From assembly GCA_030620095.1 (NCBI GenBank), contig JAUTXW010000203.1:986001-1050000 (forward strand): 64,000 nt of DNA. The letters run 5' to 3'. The number at the start of each line of letters is the position of its first letter. Positions within the stretch are counted from its first letter, which is position 1. The notes below the pieces were generated by a model, which saw nothing but the letters and a program-made list of their open reading frames with translations, had not been told where the DNA came from and made no database searches. The position numbers and the translations under genes were made by a program. Of this stretch, positions 11,890 to 21,199 are shown one piece after another. Source of the DNA: Kuschelorhynchus macadamiae. Lineage: Eukaryota > Arthropoda > Insecta > Coleoptera > Curculionidae.

Positions 11890-13240
11890 GAGTATTCAGT
11901 ATTTAACACACAAAACAGGTTAAGTGAACAAATCTGATCTTATTCAATTTATAAAAATTGAAACCTATAAAAAGTACACGTTGATTCTGCATCTTTTGCA
12001 GTCTGAAGAGACTTGCATTGGTTAAACATGGGCCATAAACTACATCACCATAATAAAAGTGAGAAAAAACGGGGGAGTTAACCAGCATCTTTTTAGTGTC
12101 TCTATCCAGCAAGTTTTTAAATGAAAAAGCTCTTTCAAGCTCGGATAGACCTTGTGACTCACGTCTCAAAAAAGATGACTCTCAAATTTCAATTTTGAAT
12201 CAATTGTCAAACCCAGATTCCTATTAGACTGGCTGAACTTGATCACCTATCCATCTATTAAAAGTTCAAAATCACTGACTCTCTCGAGCCAACAAAACCT
12301 ATTTCTGAAATATCAATATTATTTATTATAAAAACCTAAAATAAAACACTTAAATCTAAAATAAAAATCACAAAATGCTCACTATCTTAAAAGCATGTGC
12401 CACTCCACGTCGCGATGGAAGGCGAATCATCAATACTATTTCCCCTATTGCCTCTATTTCCCCGTTTTTCCTCGTAATTGCAAATATTTCCTTCATAATT
12501 TTTTTGTAGGTGGTTGCCCCCTAGCCCACAACCTAAGAAACTTATTCTTACTATTTCTAGAGCATCTATGTAGACTCTATATTTTGGTGACCAAACCGTT
12601 GACCCATACTCAATTATTGACTGCACTAAAGAACGGTACAAAATTCATACCTACCAACAAAAAAATCAGTGGATGATCGACATATAAAGGCCAGTATTTT
12701 ATTTGCTCTGGACACAATATTATTGATATGACCAGAAAACTTAGAATTAAACTCAATTTCCAAATCTCGGATCTTATCAACATCTTTATTCATTTTGTTA
12801 TTCATATTATGGGGTTGACAAGAGGTTCTTTAAGTCTTGAAAATTCAATTAAGTTTACACCACTCCAAAAAACGTGATAGACCTTTCTCCAGTGGAACAG
12901 CTTCATCTGGGGACCGTACATACCTAAATATTTTTAAATTGGCTGCAAATGACAAGAATCTAGCCACTAATGTAGTCACCAATGTCAATCACAGAAAGAT
13001 TAAATAACTTTAGGCCAGAATGGACCCCCTGAGGATGCCTCAATAATTTTAGAGACTACCCCACCATACTATCATTTATTCCCAAATATTTCAATTTGAT
13101 GATGAGAAGAGTGTGGTCGACTCTATCAAAGGCTTTCAAAAAATCTGGAGAGATATATTTAATTTACAGCTCTTTTTTCATGGAATTCAGAATATAATTT
13201 GACAAGTAATCAAAAGTAGGCAACACTGATGAGTGTTTTC
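11890..13240 (-). mobile_element. NLR-3: 5'-truncated, heavily decayed non-LTR fragment
   Basis: Minus-strand reverse transcriptase remnant. Reading down from 13240, Q-F-G-F-like remnants come first, then motif A (F-L-K-A-F-D-R-V-D-H, about 13140-13100), a mangled motif B (G-x-L-R-G-S-I-L near 13020), a thumb segment with R-S-P-D-E-A and F-L-E-W-C (about 12940-12840), Y-R-S-L-V-Q-S-I-I-E-Y-G (about 12640-12600), and the tail with F-Y-Y-G-D-V-V-Y-G-P at about 12040. It has many frame changes and no endonuclease. Inside it, at 12430-12480, a short triplet-like stretch gives three copies of R-G-N. The element sits in sense orientation in intron 1 of Ntf-2. Confidence 0.75.
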
Positions 13241-13490
13241 TAATTAAACGGCAACACGAGCAATTGTTGTAGTTATTTCATTTGTATGTGATGGACTGTC
13301 TATTTGAAGTATAATTGGTATTTGGTTTTACACAGGTGTACTATATTCGCAAAACCAAACTATAAAATGGAATGGCACATACATAATTGCCCATATTTAA
13401 CAATAATGTACAAGGTCCTATTCTACATACAAATATTTAATTTACAGGTAAAAAAAAACAATACAGTTTTTCAAAAATAATAACTACCTA
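13241..13490. other. Spacer between NLR-3 and NLR-4A
   Basis: No feature recognised. Confidence 0.5.
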
Positions 13491-16400
13491 CAAACAACAA
13501 CAACAAAAGTATGCTTTATTGCCGCAGAAAAATTCTACAATTTTATGGACAAAGCAAAATATACCTAAAAATAAGACATATCAAAACATTAATCGAAAAT
13601 AATTTCGACAGGTCAGTGCTTTTTTTTTTAAAAAATGTAAATTATCAATTTACCAAATCGTAAAACACACGTTAGAATATAGCATAACATTGCAAACAGT
13701 AAATGAATCATGATAACCTTATAAAAGTAAACAAACACACATGTACGAGGTGAATAATTTCGATGACATTGAAATCAAAATTGCAACTATGCGACCTTAA
13801 ACTCTATGTTATTATAGTTATACAAATAATTGTGATGTTAAACAGAAGGTATATTGAACTAGTGTAGAATGTAGTATACAAAAAGAATTAAATTGTTTTT
13901 AATCCAATACCTAACAAAAATAATTAAGTTTTAAGTGAATGTTCGACAGTTCTTTTCCCTATATAATGATATACAAAATTCTATGCTATGAGTTAGGACA
14001 TGACTCACAAAAGATTTAAGTAAACAAGCGAGTTTAGTGACAATTTAAAGAGACTTACTCACTGAAAAAAAAATCATTAACGCTGTAAAATGGTCTCTCA
14101 ATGAGGTATGCTTTGGTGTTTTTTCGAAATTGTGCAAGCATAGGGATAGATTTTAAATGTACTGGCAGATTGTTGTAAAGTTTTATGGCGTTGTAAATAA
14201 TTGATTTTTTTATTAATTCTGTGGAAGGAATGGGAAGATAAATATCATGCCTAGAGTTTCTGGTAGGGTATACATGTTGTGGCCTTTCTGGGAGGGTGTT
14301 TATATGTTTTCTCAGCAAACATACCGTTTCCAAAATAAATAATGCAGGAAGTGTTAATATTTCATGTTTTTTGAAATAGTATTGGCAGTGAGCTCTATTA
14401 TTTAGACCAAACAAATAACGAATGGCTCTCTTTTGAAGCATAAAAATACTACGAAATTGCTCGGTGGTACAGCAGCCCCAAAAGGGAAGGCCATAGCGGA
14501 GGTGGGATTCAAATAAAGAGAAATAAGTAAGTCTGGCAGAAGGAACGTCTAGTTCTTTTGAAACTGATCGAATGGCGAAGCAGGCGGTAGAAAGTTTTTT
14601 AGTTAAGGTGTCAATATGATTAGACCATTTTAGGTTGCTATTTATATTTAAACCCAGGAATTTAACCGACTCTACGTATTCAATATTGCTGTTATGTACC
14701 TGAAGTGGTTGTAAAGTTCCCTTATAAGATAACGCCACCGTTTTATCGACGTTAAAACAAAGCATATTGGAATCGGACCAAGCCTTAATTATAACCAAGT
14801 CTTTGGAGATACTAGAGTGTAAAGACGTTGTATCAAAATCACTCCATGTTATGCTTGTGTCATCAGCAAAAAGGGAGATTCTTCCATTAATTTTAAGGTT
14901 CGTGATATCATTAATGTATAACAAAAAAAGAATAGGTCCCAAGACTGAACCTTGAGGAACTCCACTTGTAATCAACTTACAATCAGAATCGGAACCATTA
15001 GCCCTTACAAGTTGTTGCCTTTTTCCAAGATAAGATTTGAACCAATTTAAAGAAGTACCACGAATTCCATAAAAATGTAGTTTGTTTATCAGAATTTCAT
15101 GACTAACACAATCAAAGGCTTTCGCATAGTCACAAAAAACTGAGGCAGTTGGGTGGTTGTTATTGAGAGATGAGTAGACGCCTCTAAGCAACGTGAACAT
15201 GGCGTCACTGGTGCACTTGTTGGGTAGAAATCCGAACTGCTCCGGGGATATTATCTGATGTTTCAGGAGAAATGGCATAAGACGGTTCTTCAGTAGCCTT
15301 TCGATGATTTTTGATAGCACTGGTAGTAGTGCAATTGGGCGATAATTGCAAGAGTTAGTTTTTTCGCCGCCTTTATGAAGTGGAATAATTATAGCTGTTT
15401 TAAGGCAATCAGGGAATACACCTTTTATAAAGGATTCATTTATTAATGTTGTAAGGGCCTCTATGACTGGGAGTGGCAAGTTCAGGAATATTCTAATTGA
15501 TAGGCCATCAGTGCTACACGAAGATTTACTTTTAATATTATGTATTACCTTCAATAGTTCAGTGTTGCTAACGGGACTTAAGAAAAAGCTATCAGCTAAA
15601 TTTTTTGAAGGAGGGAGAAACGAAAGAGGGTCCAAACTTGGCGAGATACTAGAAGTAACATTTTTGCTTACATTAATAAAATAATCATTTAGATCATTAG
15701 CCCCTGGCAAGATCTGAGTCACAGGGTTTGATTTGTTTCTGAGGTTATTGATGATGGACCAGGTTTCTTTTGAAACGTTATTAGAGTTTGTTAGACGTTT
15801 TCGGTAGTGTAATTTTTTTGCTGACTTAATAAGAGTAGTGTAGATCCTCCTATAATTAGAGATATAGTCGAGAATAAGAAAGGAGTCGGTGAATTTTTTT
15901 ATATATGAGAGCGAGCGCATATTTTTAGCAGAAATTCGTATTCCTTTCGTGGTCCACGGTTTATGCCGCTTAGGTTTGATATTCTTAAGCGGGAAGGCCT
16001 TGTTAAAAGCACTTAAAGTTTTATTTAAAAAAGTTTTGAAGTTTGTGTTGACATTATCAGATTCAAAATTCCAATTGGTGTTAAAGCAAATATTATGAAA
16101 TACTGAGAAATTTGCGGCCGAGAAAATTCTGCCCCGATGGCGAGATCTTGGTAAGGGCCTAATAGGTAAACTAAACCTGGAAATTACCGCCTCGTGATCG
16201 GAAAGACCTGAGTTATAGACCTGTGATTGCACCTCTGATGGAGAAAAATCAGACGCCATGTAATCGATGATAGAAGAAGAGTTTTTTGAAATTCTAGTTG
16301 GTGAGGATACATGCATTGAAAGACCGAAAGAGTCGAATATAGAAATTAGATATTTCTGGATGGCACAAACAGTAGCATAGTCAATATTAAAGTCTCCGCA

Positions 16401-16861
16401 TAGAATTTTTTTACCTTTAATCGGTAGGCTGTCTAGCAAACTTACCAGGCTATTTAAAAATGATTGTACATCAGAGTTTGGTGATCTATAAATACAAATT
16501 ACATAAAGATCAAGGTTTTGATTATATACTATAGAGAATTCAAAAGAGCTATCCGCTAACAAATGATCATATTTAGATACCGACATGAAATCTCCATTTA
16601 GGGATAGAATCAGTGTTCCCCCATGAGCTGAGTTTTTTCTGTCATATCTAGCTACTGTGGTATACCTCTCAATATAAAAGGGTTCGTTTAGATTCAGCCA
16701 GTGCTCAGTAATTGCAACAAGTTGGGGGAACTCCAATTCTTCCAGAAATAGGTACAACTCGTCAGTTTTATTTCTTAGAGAAGCAATATTAATTAGAACC
16801 ATATTAAGACTAGTAACAACAGGAAGTTTTGAGGAATCTAGTTCCTCAGGACACGTCGTGT
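13491..16861 (-). mobile_element. NLR-4A: young non-LTR retrotransposon, ORF2 intact, ORF1 missing
   Basis: Minus-strand element with one complete ORF2, a 3' UTR of about 530 bases, an AATAAA at 13520-13515 and a T-T-G repeat tail at 13508-13491. The 5' end abuts two T-T-A-G-G-like units at about 16862-16874. ORF1 is absent, so the copy is 5'-truncated just ahead of ORF2. It is almost identical to NLR-4B on the other strand: only three residue differences over the shared 862 codons, and the 3' UTRs also match nearly base for base. That and the undamaged frame point to recent activity. Confidence 0.93.
14055..16802 (-). CDS. NLR-4A ORF2: endonuclease and reverse transcriptase
   Basis: A 915-residue polyprotein that nicks genomic DNA and copies the element RNA by target-primed reverse transcription. 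The endonuclease has N-I-A-S-L-R-N-K at residues 5-12, the catalytic Glu in T-E-H-W at 33, GDFN at 136-139, and S-D-H at 201-203. RT follows with H-K-G-G and N-Y-R-P-I-A-L, Q-F-G-F, motif A Y-A-K-A-F-D, motif B G-V-P-Q-G-S-V-L-G-P, and F-A-D-D (catalytic pair about 647-648). A thumb and a long C-terminal tail end at a stop before the 3' UTR. The frame stays open upstream of the Met to 16861 with no alternative ATG, so the true start may be lost with the 5' truncation. All visible catalytic residues are present; with no ORF1 the copy is probably not autonomous. Confidence 0.93.
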   Translation of the reverse strand: MVLINIASLRNKTDELYLFLEELEFPQLVAITEHWLNLNEPFYIERYTTVARYDRKNSAHGGTLILSLNGDFMSVSKYDHLLADSSFEFSIVYNQNLDLYVICIYRSPNSDVQSFLNSLVSLLDSLPIKGKKILCGDFNIDYATVCAIQKYLISIFDSFGLSMHVSSPTRISKNSSSIIDYMASDFSPSEVQSQVYNSGLSDHEAVISRFSLPIRPLPRSRHRGRIFSAANFSVFHNICFNTNWNFESDNVNTNFKTFLNKTLSAFNKAFPLKNIKPKRHKPWTTKGIRISAKNMRSLSYIKKFTDSFLILDYISNYRRIYTTLIKSAKKLHYRKRLTNSNNVSKETWSIINNLRNKSNPVTQILPGANDLNDYFINVSKNVTSSISPSLDPLSFLPPSKNLADSFFLSPVSNTELLKVIHNIKSKSSCSTDGLSIRIFLNLPLPVIEALTTLINESFIKGVFPDCLKTAIIIPLHKGGEKTNSCNYRPIALLPVLSKIIERLLKNRLMPFLLKHQIISPEQFGFLPNKCTSDAMFTLLRGVYSSLNNNHPTASVFCDYAKAFDCVSHEILINKLHFYGIRGTSLNWFKSYLGKRQQLVRANGSDSDCKLITSGVPQGSVLGPILFLLYINDITNLKINGRISLFADDTSITWSDFDTTSLHSSISKDLVIIKAWSDSNMLCFNVDKTVALSYKGTLQPLQVHNSNIEYVESVKFLGLNINSNLKWSNHIDTLTKKLSTACFAIRSVSKELDVPSARLTYFSLFESHLRYGLPFWGCCTTEQFRSIFMLQKRAIRYLFGLNNRAHCQYYFKKHEILTLPALFILETVCLLRKHINTLPERPQHVYPTRNSRHDIYLPIPSTELIKKSIIYNAIKLYNNLPVHLKSIPMLAQFRKNTKAYLIERPFYSVNDFFFSE

Positions 16862-17885
16862 TTTCCTAACCTAACCTCAAATAGGTATAAACTTTTAATC
16901 AAATCATTTATTTATATTTTAGGCCAATAGTACATTGGTTTGTATATCTCCAAACTTACAATAAAAGTTAAAATTATAACACACATATATTCCTAGTTAT
17001 AACACATTTACTTTTCTTACAATACTACAATCTATCCCCTAAACATTCAGGTACACTTTAATATGCCTTCTATAATAAAACTACTTTTAGTTTTTTCTTG
17101 GATTTAATGTAATAAAGATTTTTTAATTCATTGTGGTGAATGTACAAAATACTACCTCTATATGATGGGTATTCTAAAAATTATGGCTAAGGTAGTTACA
17201 AAGTTTTCTTTAAATCTAGTAGAATAACTAAGATAATCTGAAGTTCCTTTATGTTCAGAAAAAAATCTTTAGTGTATAGTAGTATTCTATAAAAATTCAC
17301 ACAAGGAACTGTCATTATTTGACCACCAATCAAATAGGCTTACAAATTTTCCTATAGTCTAATTGAAATATTAGTCTAATTATTTTTTTGGAATATAAAT
17401 AGGTGAGATATTATCTGAGTTGACATAATTTCTTTCATTTTATACCAAAGTTTCCAGATTTGCAAAAAGCAAAAGCAGGTTTAGTGGCGGATTATGACTA
17501 GTGATGGGCGATAATAGATAGTCAGTAGATAAAAACTATTCGAAAAATATTATATTAATCGATATATTCCCCTTAGTAGAGAAGGTAAAATCCTGCAAAA
17601 TAACTTGGAGCCAAAATAAAAAGGTTTTCGTCTTATTACATCCAACATCAATAAAATGCAACTTCCTAGCTGGGAAACTTAAGTCACACATATGTACGTT
17701 TTCATCATGGTTTTTTTGGTTGTTAGATGGGTTTTTATTCATTGTAACAACTAATATTTAGTTCTCTCAAAAAGCTAGAGACTCCTACCTAAATCGGGAG
17801 GGCTGGCCACCCTATTTTATACAGTGTATAATAGGTTTTAAGTACTTAATTTAAAAAAAACCTCAATTCAATTGGACCTTACTAA
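16862..17885. other. Spacer between NLR-4A and NLR-5
   Basis: About 1 kb of AT-rich intron DNA. Two T-T-A-G-G-like units (on the minus strand) adjoin the NLR-4A 5' end. No coding motif recognised. Confidence 0.5.
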
Positions 17886-17889
17886 TTTG

Positions 17890-19085
17890 TACTTTATTGT
17901 CTAGAATACAAATATGGTTGACAAAGCAAAAAAACTAGTCAAAAAAAATGGGAGTTAAAATCTAAGTTGCAATATACAATTTATATATTTAAGTCAGTTT
18001 AATAGAAACTAAAGTAAGTAATTCATCAGTAGCATACACAACAGATCTAAACATTGGACAAATAATTACACTAGGCTGTCTGCATAAAACTCACCCACGT
18101 GATAGTATACTTTTTTTAGAAAAGCACTCTTTAATGTCCTTCTAAAAATCTTAAGTGAGACGGCATTCTTAATGTGAAGTGGCAATTGGTTAAATATTTT
18201 CCTGCCCTCATGGTTAAAAAACCTTTTTGTAAATTCCTTAGTGGGTATAGGCAGGGGTAGATGAGAAGACTGTCTAGTATTGTGTCTAGAAGGCGAAGTA
18301 TGGTTAAATTTAAATATAAGGGTAGAAGCTTCGAGAATGAAAAGAGAGGTGTGAGAATTCTTACAGATAGAAAAAGAGGTCTGCAGGACTTCCTTTGGGT
18401 GACCTTATCGATAAAACGAACAGCCTTCTTCTGTAACAAAAAAACGATGCTTAAAAAATTGTGGCTACTGGCACCCCAAAATGGAATGCCATACCCAAGT
18501 TGAAATTCGATTAATGCGAAGTAGACTGATCGCGCCAACGCCGGTCAGAGTTTGCTCCTAGTAATCTTAATTGCAAAGCAAGCAGACGAAAGTTTCCGAC
18601 ACAAATTTGCTAATCAATACGGAGAACACCACCTATGAAAACCCCTAAAAATTTTGAGATTTTCCTCTGTAAGAGGATTAGCATCCAGATTTAAGCCCCG
18701 CATGTTACACCGAAATTCCACCACGCTTGCCTTTGCATAAAGGACAGTCTGTTTGAGTCACACTATAGTTTGATTCTGTTAATATCAGATGCAACAATAT
18801 TTCTCAGCTGCATACAGTCTTTATGAAGCCATACAATCGACGTATCGTCCGAAAAAAGTGTAAAATCGCCAGAGATCTGAACACGCACAAGATCGTTTAT
18901 ATACAACCAAAAAAGGACTGGTCCAAGCACCGATCCCTGAGGAACACCATATTCGATGAGGGAGGATGATGATTGCACTCCAGAAACAACAACCGACTGA
19001 CTGCGGCCGCAAAGGTAGGAGTCAAACCAGGCAAGAGCATTAGCTCTAAACCGTAACGTTCAAGCTTCATTAGAAAACAAGAAGC
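17890..19085 (-). mobile_element. NLR-5: 5'-truncated non-LTR fragment, relative of NLR-4
   Basis: Minus-strand piece starting in the RT domain (L-E-R-Y-G-F and A-W-F-D-S-Y-L, about 19075-19010) and running through motif B G-V-P-Q-G-S-V-L-G-P (about 18950), an active site reading F-S-D-D in place of F-A-D-D (about 18858), and the C-terminal block Y-G-I-P-F-W-G-A at 18490. It ends at an AATAAA at 17898-17893. The Y-G-x-P-F-W-G and L-L-Q-K-K-A-V-R blocks match NLR-4 closely, so it is a related but older lineage. At least three frame changes make it non-coding. Confidence 0.85.
18131..19085 (-). pseudogene. NLR-5 reverse transcriptase remnant
   Basis: Open stretches at 18763-18978 (motif B and motif C) and 18131-18538 (C-terminal region) are in different frames and are separated by about 220 bases in which the thumb is scrambled. 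The active site's second residue is Ser rather than Ala; both aspartates are still there. The endonuclease and the front of the RT are missing because of 5' truncation, common for target-primed insertion. No function is expected. Confidence 0.8.
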
Positions 19086-19690
19086 AATTCAGTTTTCCCT
19101 ATATTTCTTCAATCTATTTGCATATTACAACCCTGTTTAAATCCATTCACTTCAATTGATATTGCCTTCCAACTGCATAACAACCCCCCTCGTAATTTGC
19201 TCAGCCAACTCGTTCACAAATAAAAAGTGTGTATGACTAAATAAAATTGTTTTTTTCCAACAGAGCTAGTATTGCCGACACCTAATACTTCACTAAGCAC
19301 TTTGAGTAAGCACAGACAAATCTGTTTCACCTGAAAAGGAGCTGATAAAAAGTGTCAAATAGAACAAAGCAAAACATACCTAAATATATATATATTTTTT
19401 TAAATTCAGTTGATCTGTCAGTATCTGTTAATTTTTTTTTCTGGGAAATGAATATGACTCACAGCTTTTCTTTTATCAACAAATATTTTATTGGTTCTTT
19501 CTTATTGAGTTTTTTTTACAAATTTTCTCATATCATCGTCGATCCTAATATTAGCAACACCCACTTTATCTTTATTAGTAGTTGTATGCACGCATCGGAC
19601 AAGTGGCCCTTGTAAATAAATAATGAAGTCAATAACTCAAAGAAAAAATATGTCAGATCAGCAAATAAAAATTGCCAACAAGAAAGATTT
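19086..19690. other. Spacer; nothing recognised
   Basis: AT-rich DNA between the 5' end of NLR-5 and the 3' end of NLR-6. Part may be NLR-6 3' UTR. Confidence 0.4.
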
Positions 19691-19779
19691 TCAATTGAAA
19701 TAAAATAATACATGAATAACAATAATAAAACTACACAACTACATAAACAAAAACGAACATCAATATGGGCCAGAAAACA

Positions 19780-20170
19780 TTACAAAACCAATCCGGTTAA
19801 CTGCCTTTTTAGCTGCAAAGTGCTTAGTCTGAAAATACCATATTCTGAGAAGTGACGATTGTAATTGTGAACTAGTCAGTTAACAAATGCACTAATTAGT
19901 TCGGTGGTACCTTTCAACAAACAGCTGTGACTGTCTTGTTCGTCTAATAGGAGGTAGGAAATGAAATGAAAAAGGAACTAAAAACGGGACTGAACCCAGC
20001 AGCAGTTCACAGTCAATCCACCCATTGACCAATTTATGCAAAAAGACCAGAAGTGCCTTCTTTCTTCTAAATTCAAGGGTTTGAAGGCCGCAAAAGACGA
20101 GCTCTGTAGTTCTTCACATCACTTTTATCACCAGATTTAAAATTGACAGAAGGGTAGAAAACTTCCAATT
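19780..20170 (-). pseudogene. NLR-6 C-terminal region of ORF2
   Basis: In broken frames the minus strand reads R-R-K-K-A-L-L-V-F-L-H-K-L-V-N-G, then L-F-V-E-R-Y-H-R-T-N. These match the C-terminal block of the NLR-9 and NLR-7 group (for example S-Y-H-R-T-N-Y-G in NLR-9). It follows directly the deletion that removed the RT core of NLR-6. It could instead be a separate truncated copy of a related element. Confidence 0.6.
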
Positions 20171-20261
20171 TCAAGAAACCGATATTAATGGATCTCTGAA
20201 AAATTATACATAGAGGCTGAGACAATGACTCACAGCATCGTTGCAATAGAATAGTCCGAAT

Positions 20262-21199
20262 TCAATCAGGGCCAGCTTTCTTGGAAGGATCAAGGTCCTT
20301 TAATTTATTAAAGATTTCTGCCTCTGTAAAACAATATGTTAATAGTATCTTTCCTGAATAACTTATTGGATCAATTTTACTAAAGTCTAAATTATGGTAG
20401 TAAGTATCGCAAAACTGAAAGTGAGTAGCAAAAGCATTTGGAAAGTTATTTGAACCAGTGATTTCTTGCTCGTCAAATATCATAACACTGGGCAGATTGG
20501 AGTCCCTTCTTAAGTTTCGTACAAACGACCAAAAGTATTTAATGTTTTCTGGGATAAGTAATTCAGTCTATGTGACATATGTAAGATAACACATATCAAT
20601 TCGAAGTTTAACCTCACGTCTTATCTTAGAATAGGCCCAATAGTCAGCAAGTTTATCGGTCCTTTTATATTTTTTGTATACGCAATTCTTTTGCCCAATA
20701 AGCTTTCTTAAGGAGAGGTCAAACCATTTGGGATATTTACAGCTAGCCACGATCTTCTTGGGGACACAATTATTTTAATTCTGTTAATATCAGACTCAGA
20801 CAATAAGGAAGACCAGTCAGACTGCTTATAAAAAATATCCATATTGACGAAATTTGCTTTATGAAACTGGTAAACACTTACTTTATTTTGATTTTTTATT
20901 CGCAAAACATATTTAATTTTATACTTCACTTCAATTGTTGGATGGTAGGGGTCAATCTGTACAAGAGGAAAATCTGAAGACGAAACGAAAACACTAACGA
21001 AGACATCAGCAAATAGCAGATCTAAAATTCTACCCATGTGATTGCATAGAGAATTCATTTGTTGCAATTCAAGAGAACTCATTGTCACAAAAAGAGTTTC
21101 AGAAGCTAGGGACGGTAAACACTTTGGAACCAGTGAATTATCCTCATAGATCCATTCCACTGAAGGAAGGTTAAAATCCCCAAGAATAAAAAATATATG
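20262..21199 (-). pseudogene. NLR-6 endonuclease rear half and RT N-terminus
   Basis: Starts at the 4B junction with F-I-L-G-D-F-N-L-P-S-V-E-W (GDFN intact). It then shows I-L-D-L-L-F and I-D-P-Y-H-P-T-I-E, the final endonuclease blocks. After two frame changes come K-Y-P-K-W-F and the linker, then N-F-P-N-A-F-A-T-H-F and S-K-K-A-G-P-D at 20262, the entry to the RT domain. Stops separate the three open segments. Together with 24356-24782 it makes one endonuclease domain cut in two by NLR-4B. Confidence 0.8.

Noticed and set aside
15463..16098. Plus-strand open frames across NLR-4A
   Set aside because: They are antisense shadows of the intact ORF2 and recur identically as shadows in NLR-4B.
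16855..16880. T-T-A-G-G-like units at the 5' end of NLR-4A, hinting at a telomere-targeted element
   Set aside because: Only two units, and similar short strings occur near 11700 and 47475 with no element, so this is not evidence for telomeric targeting.
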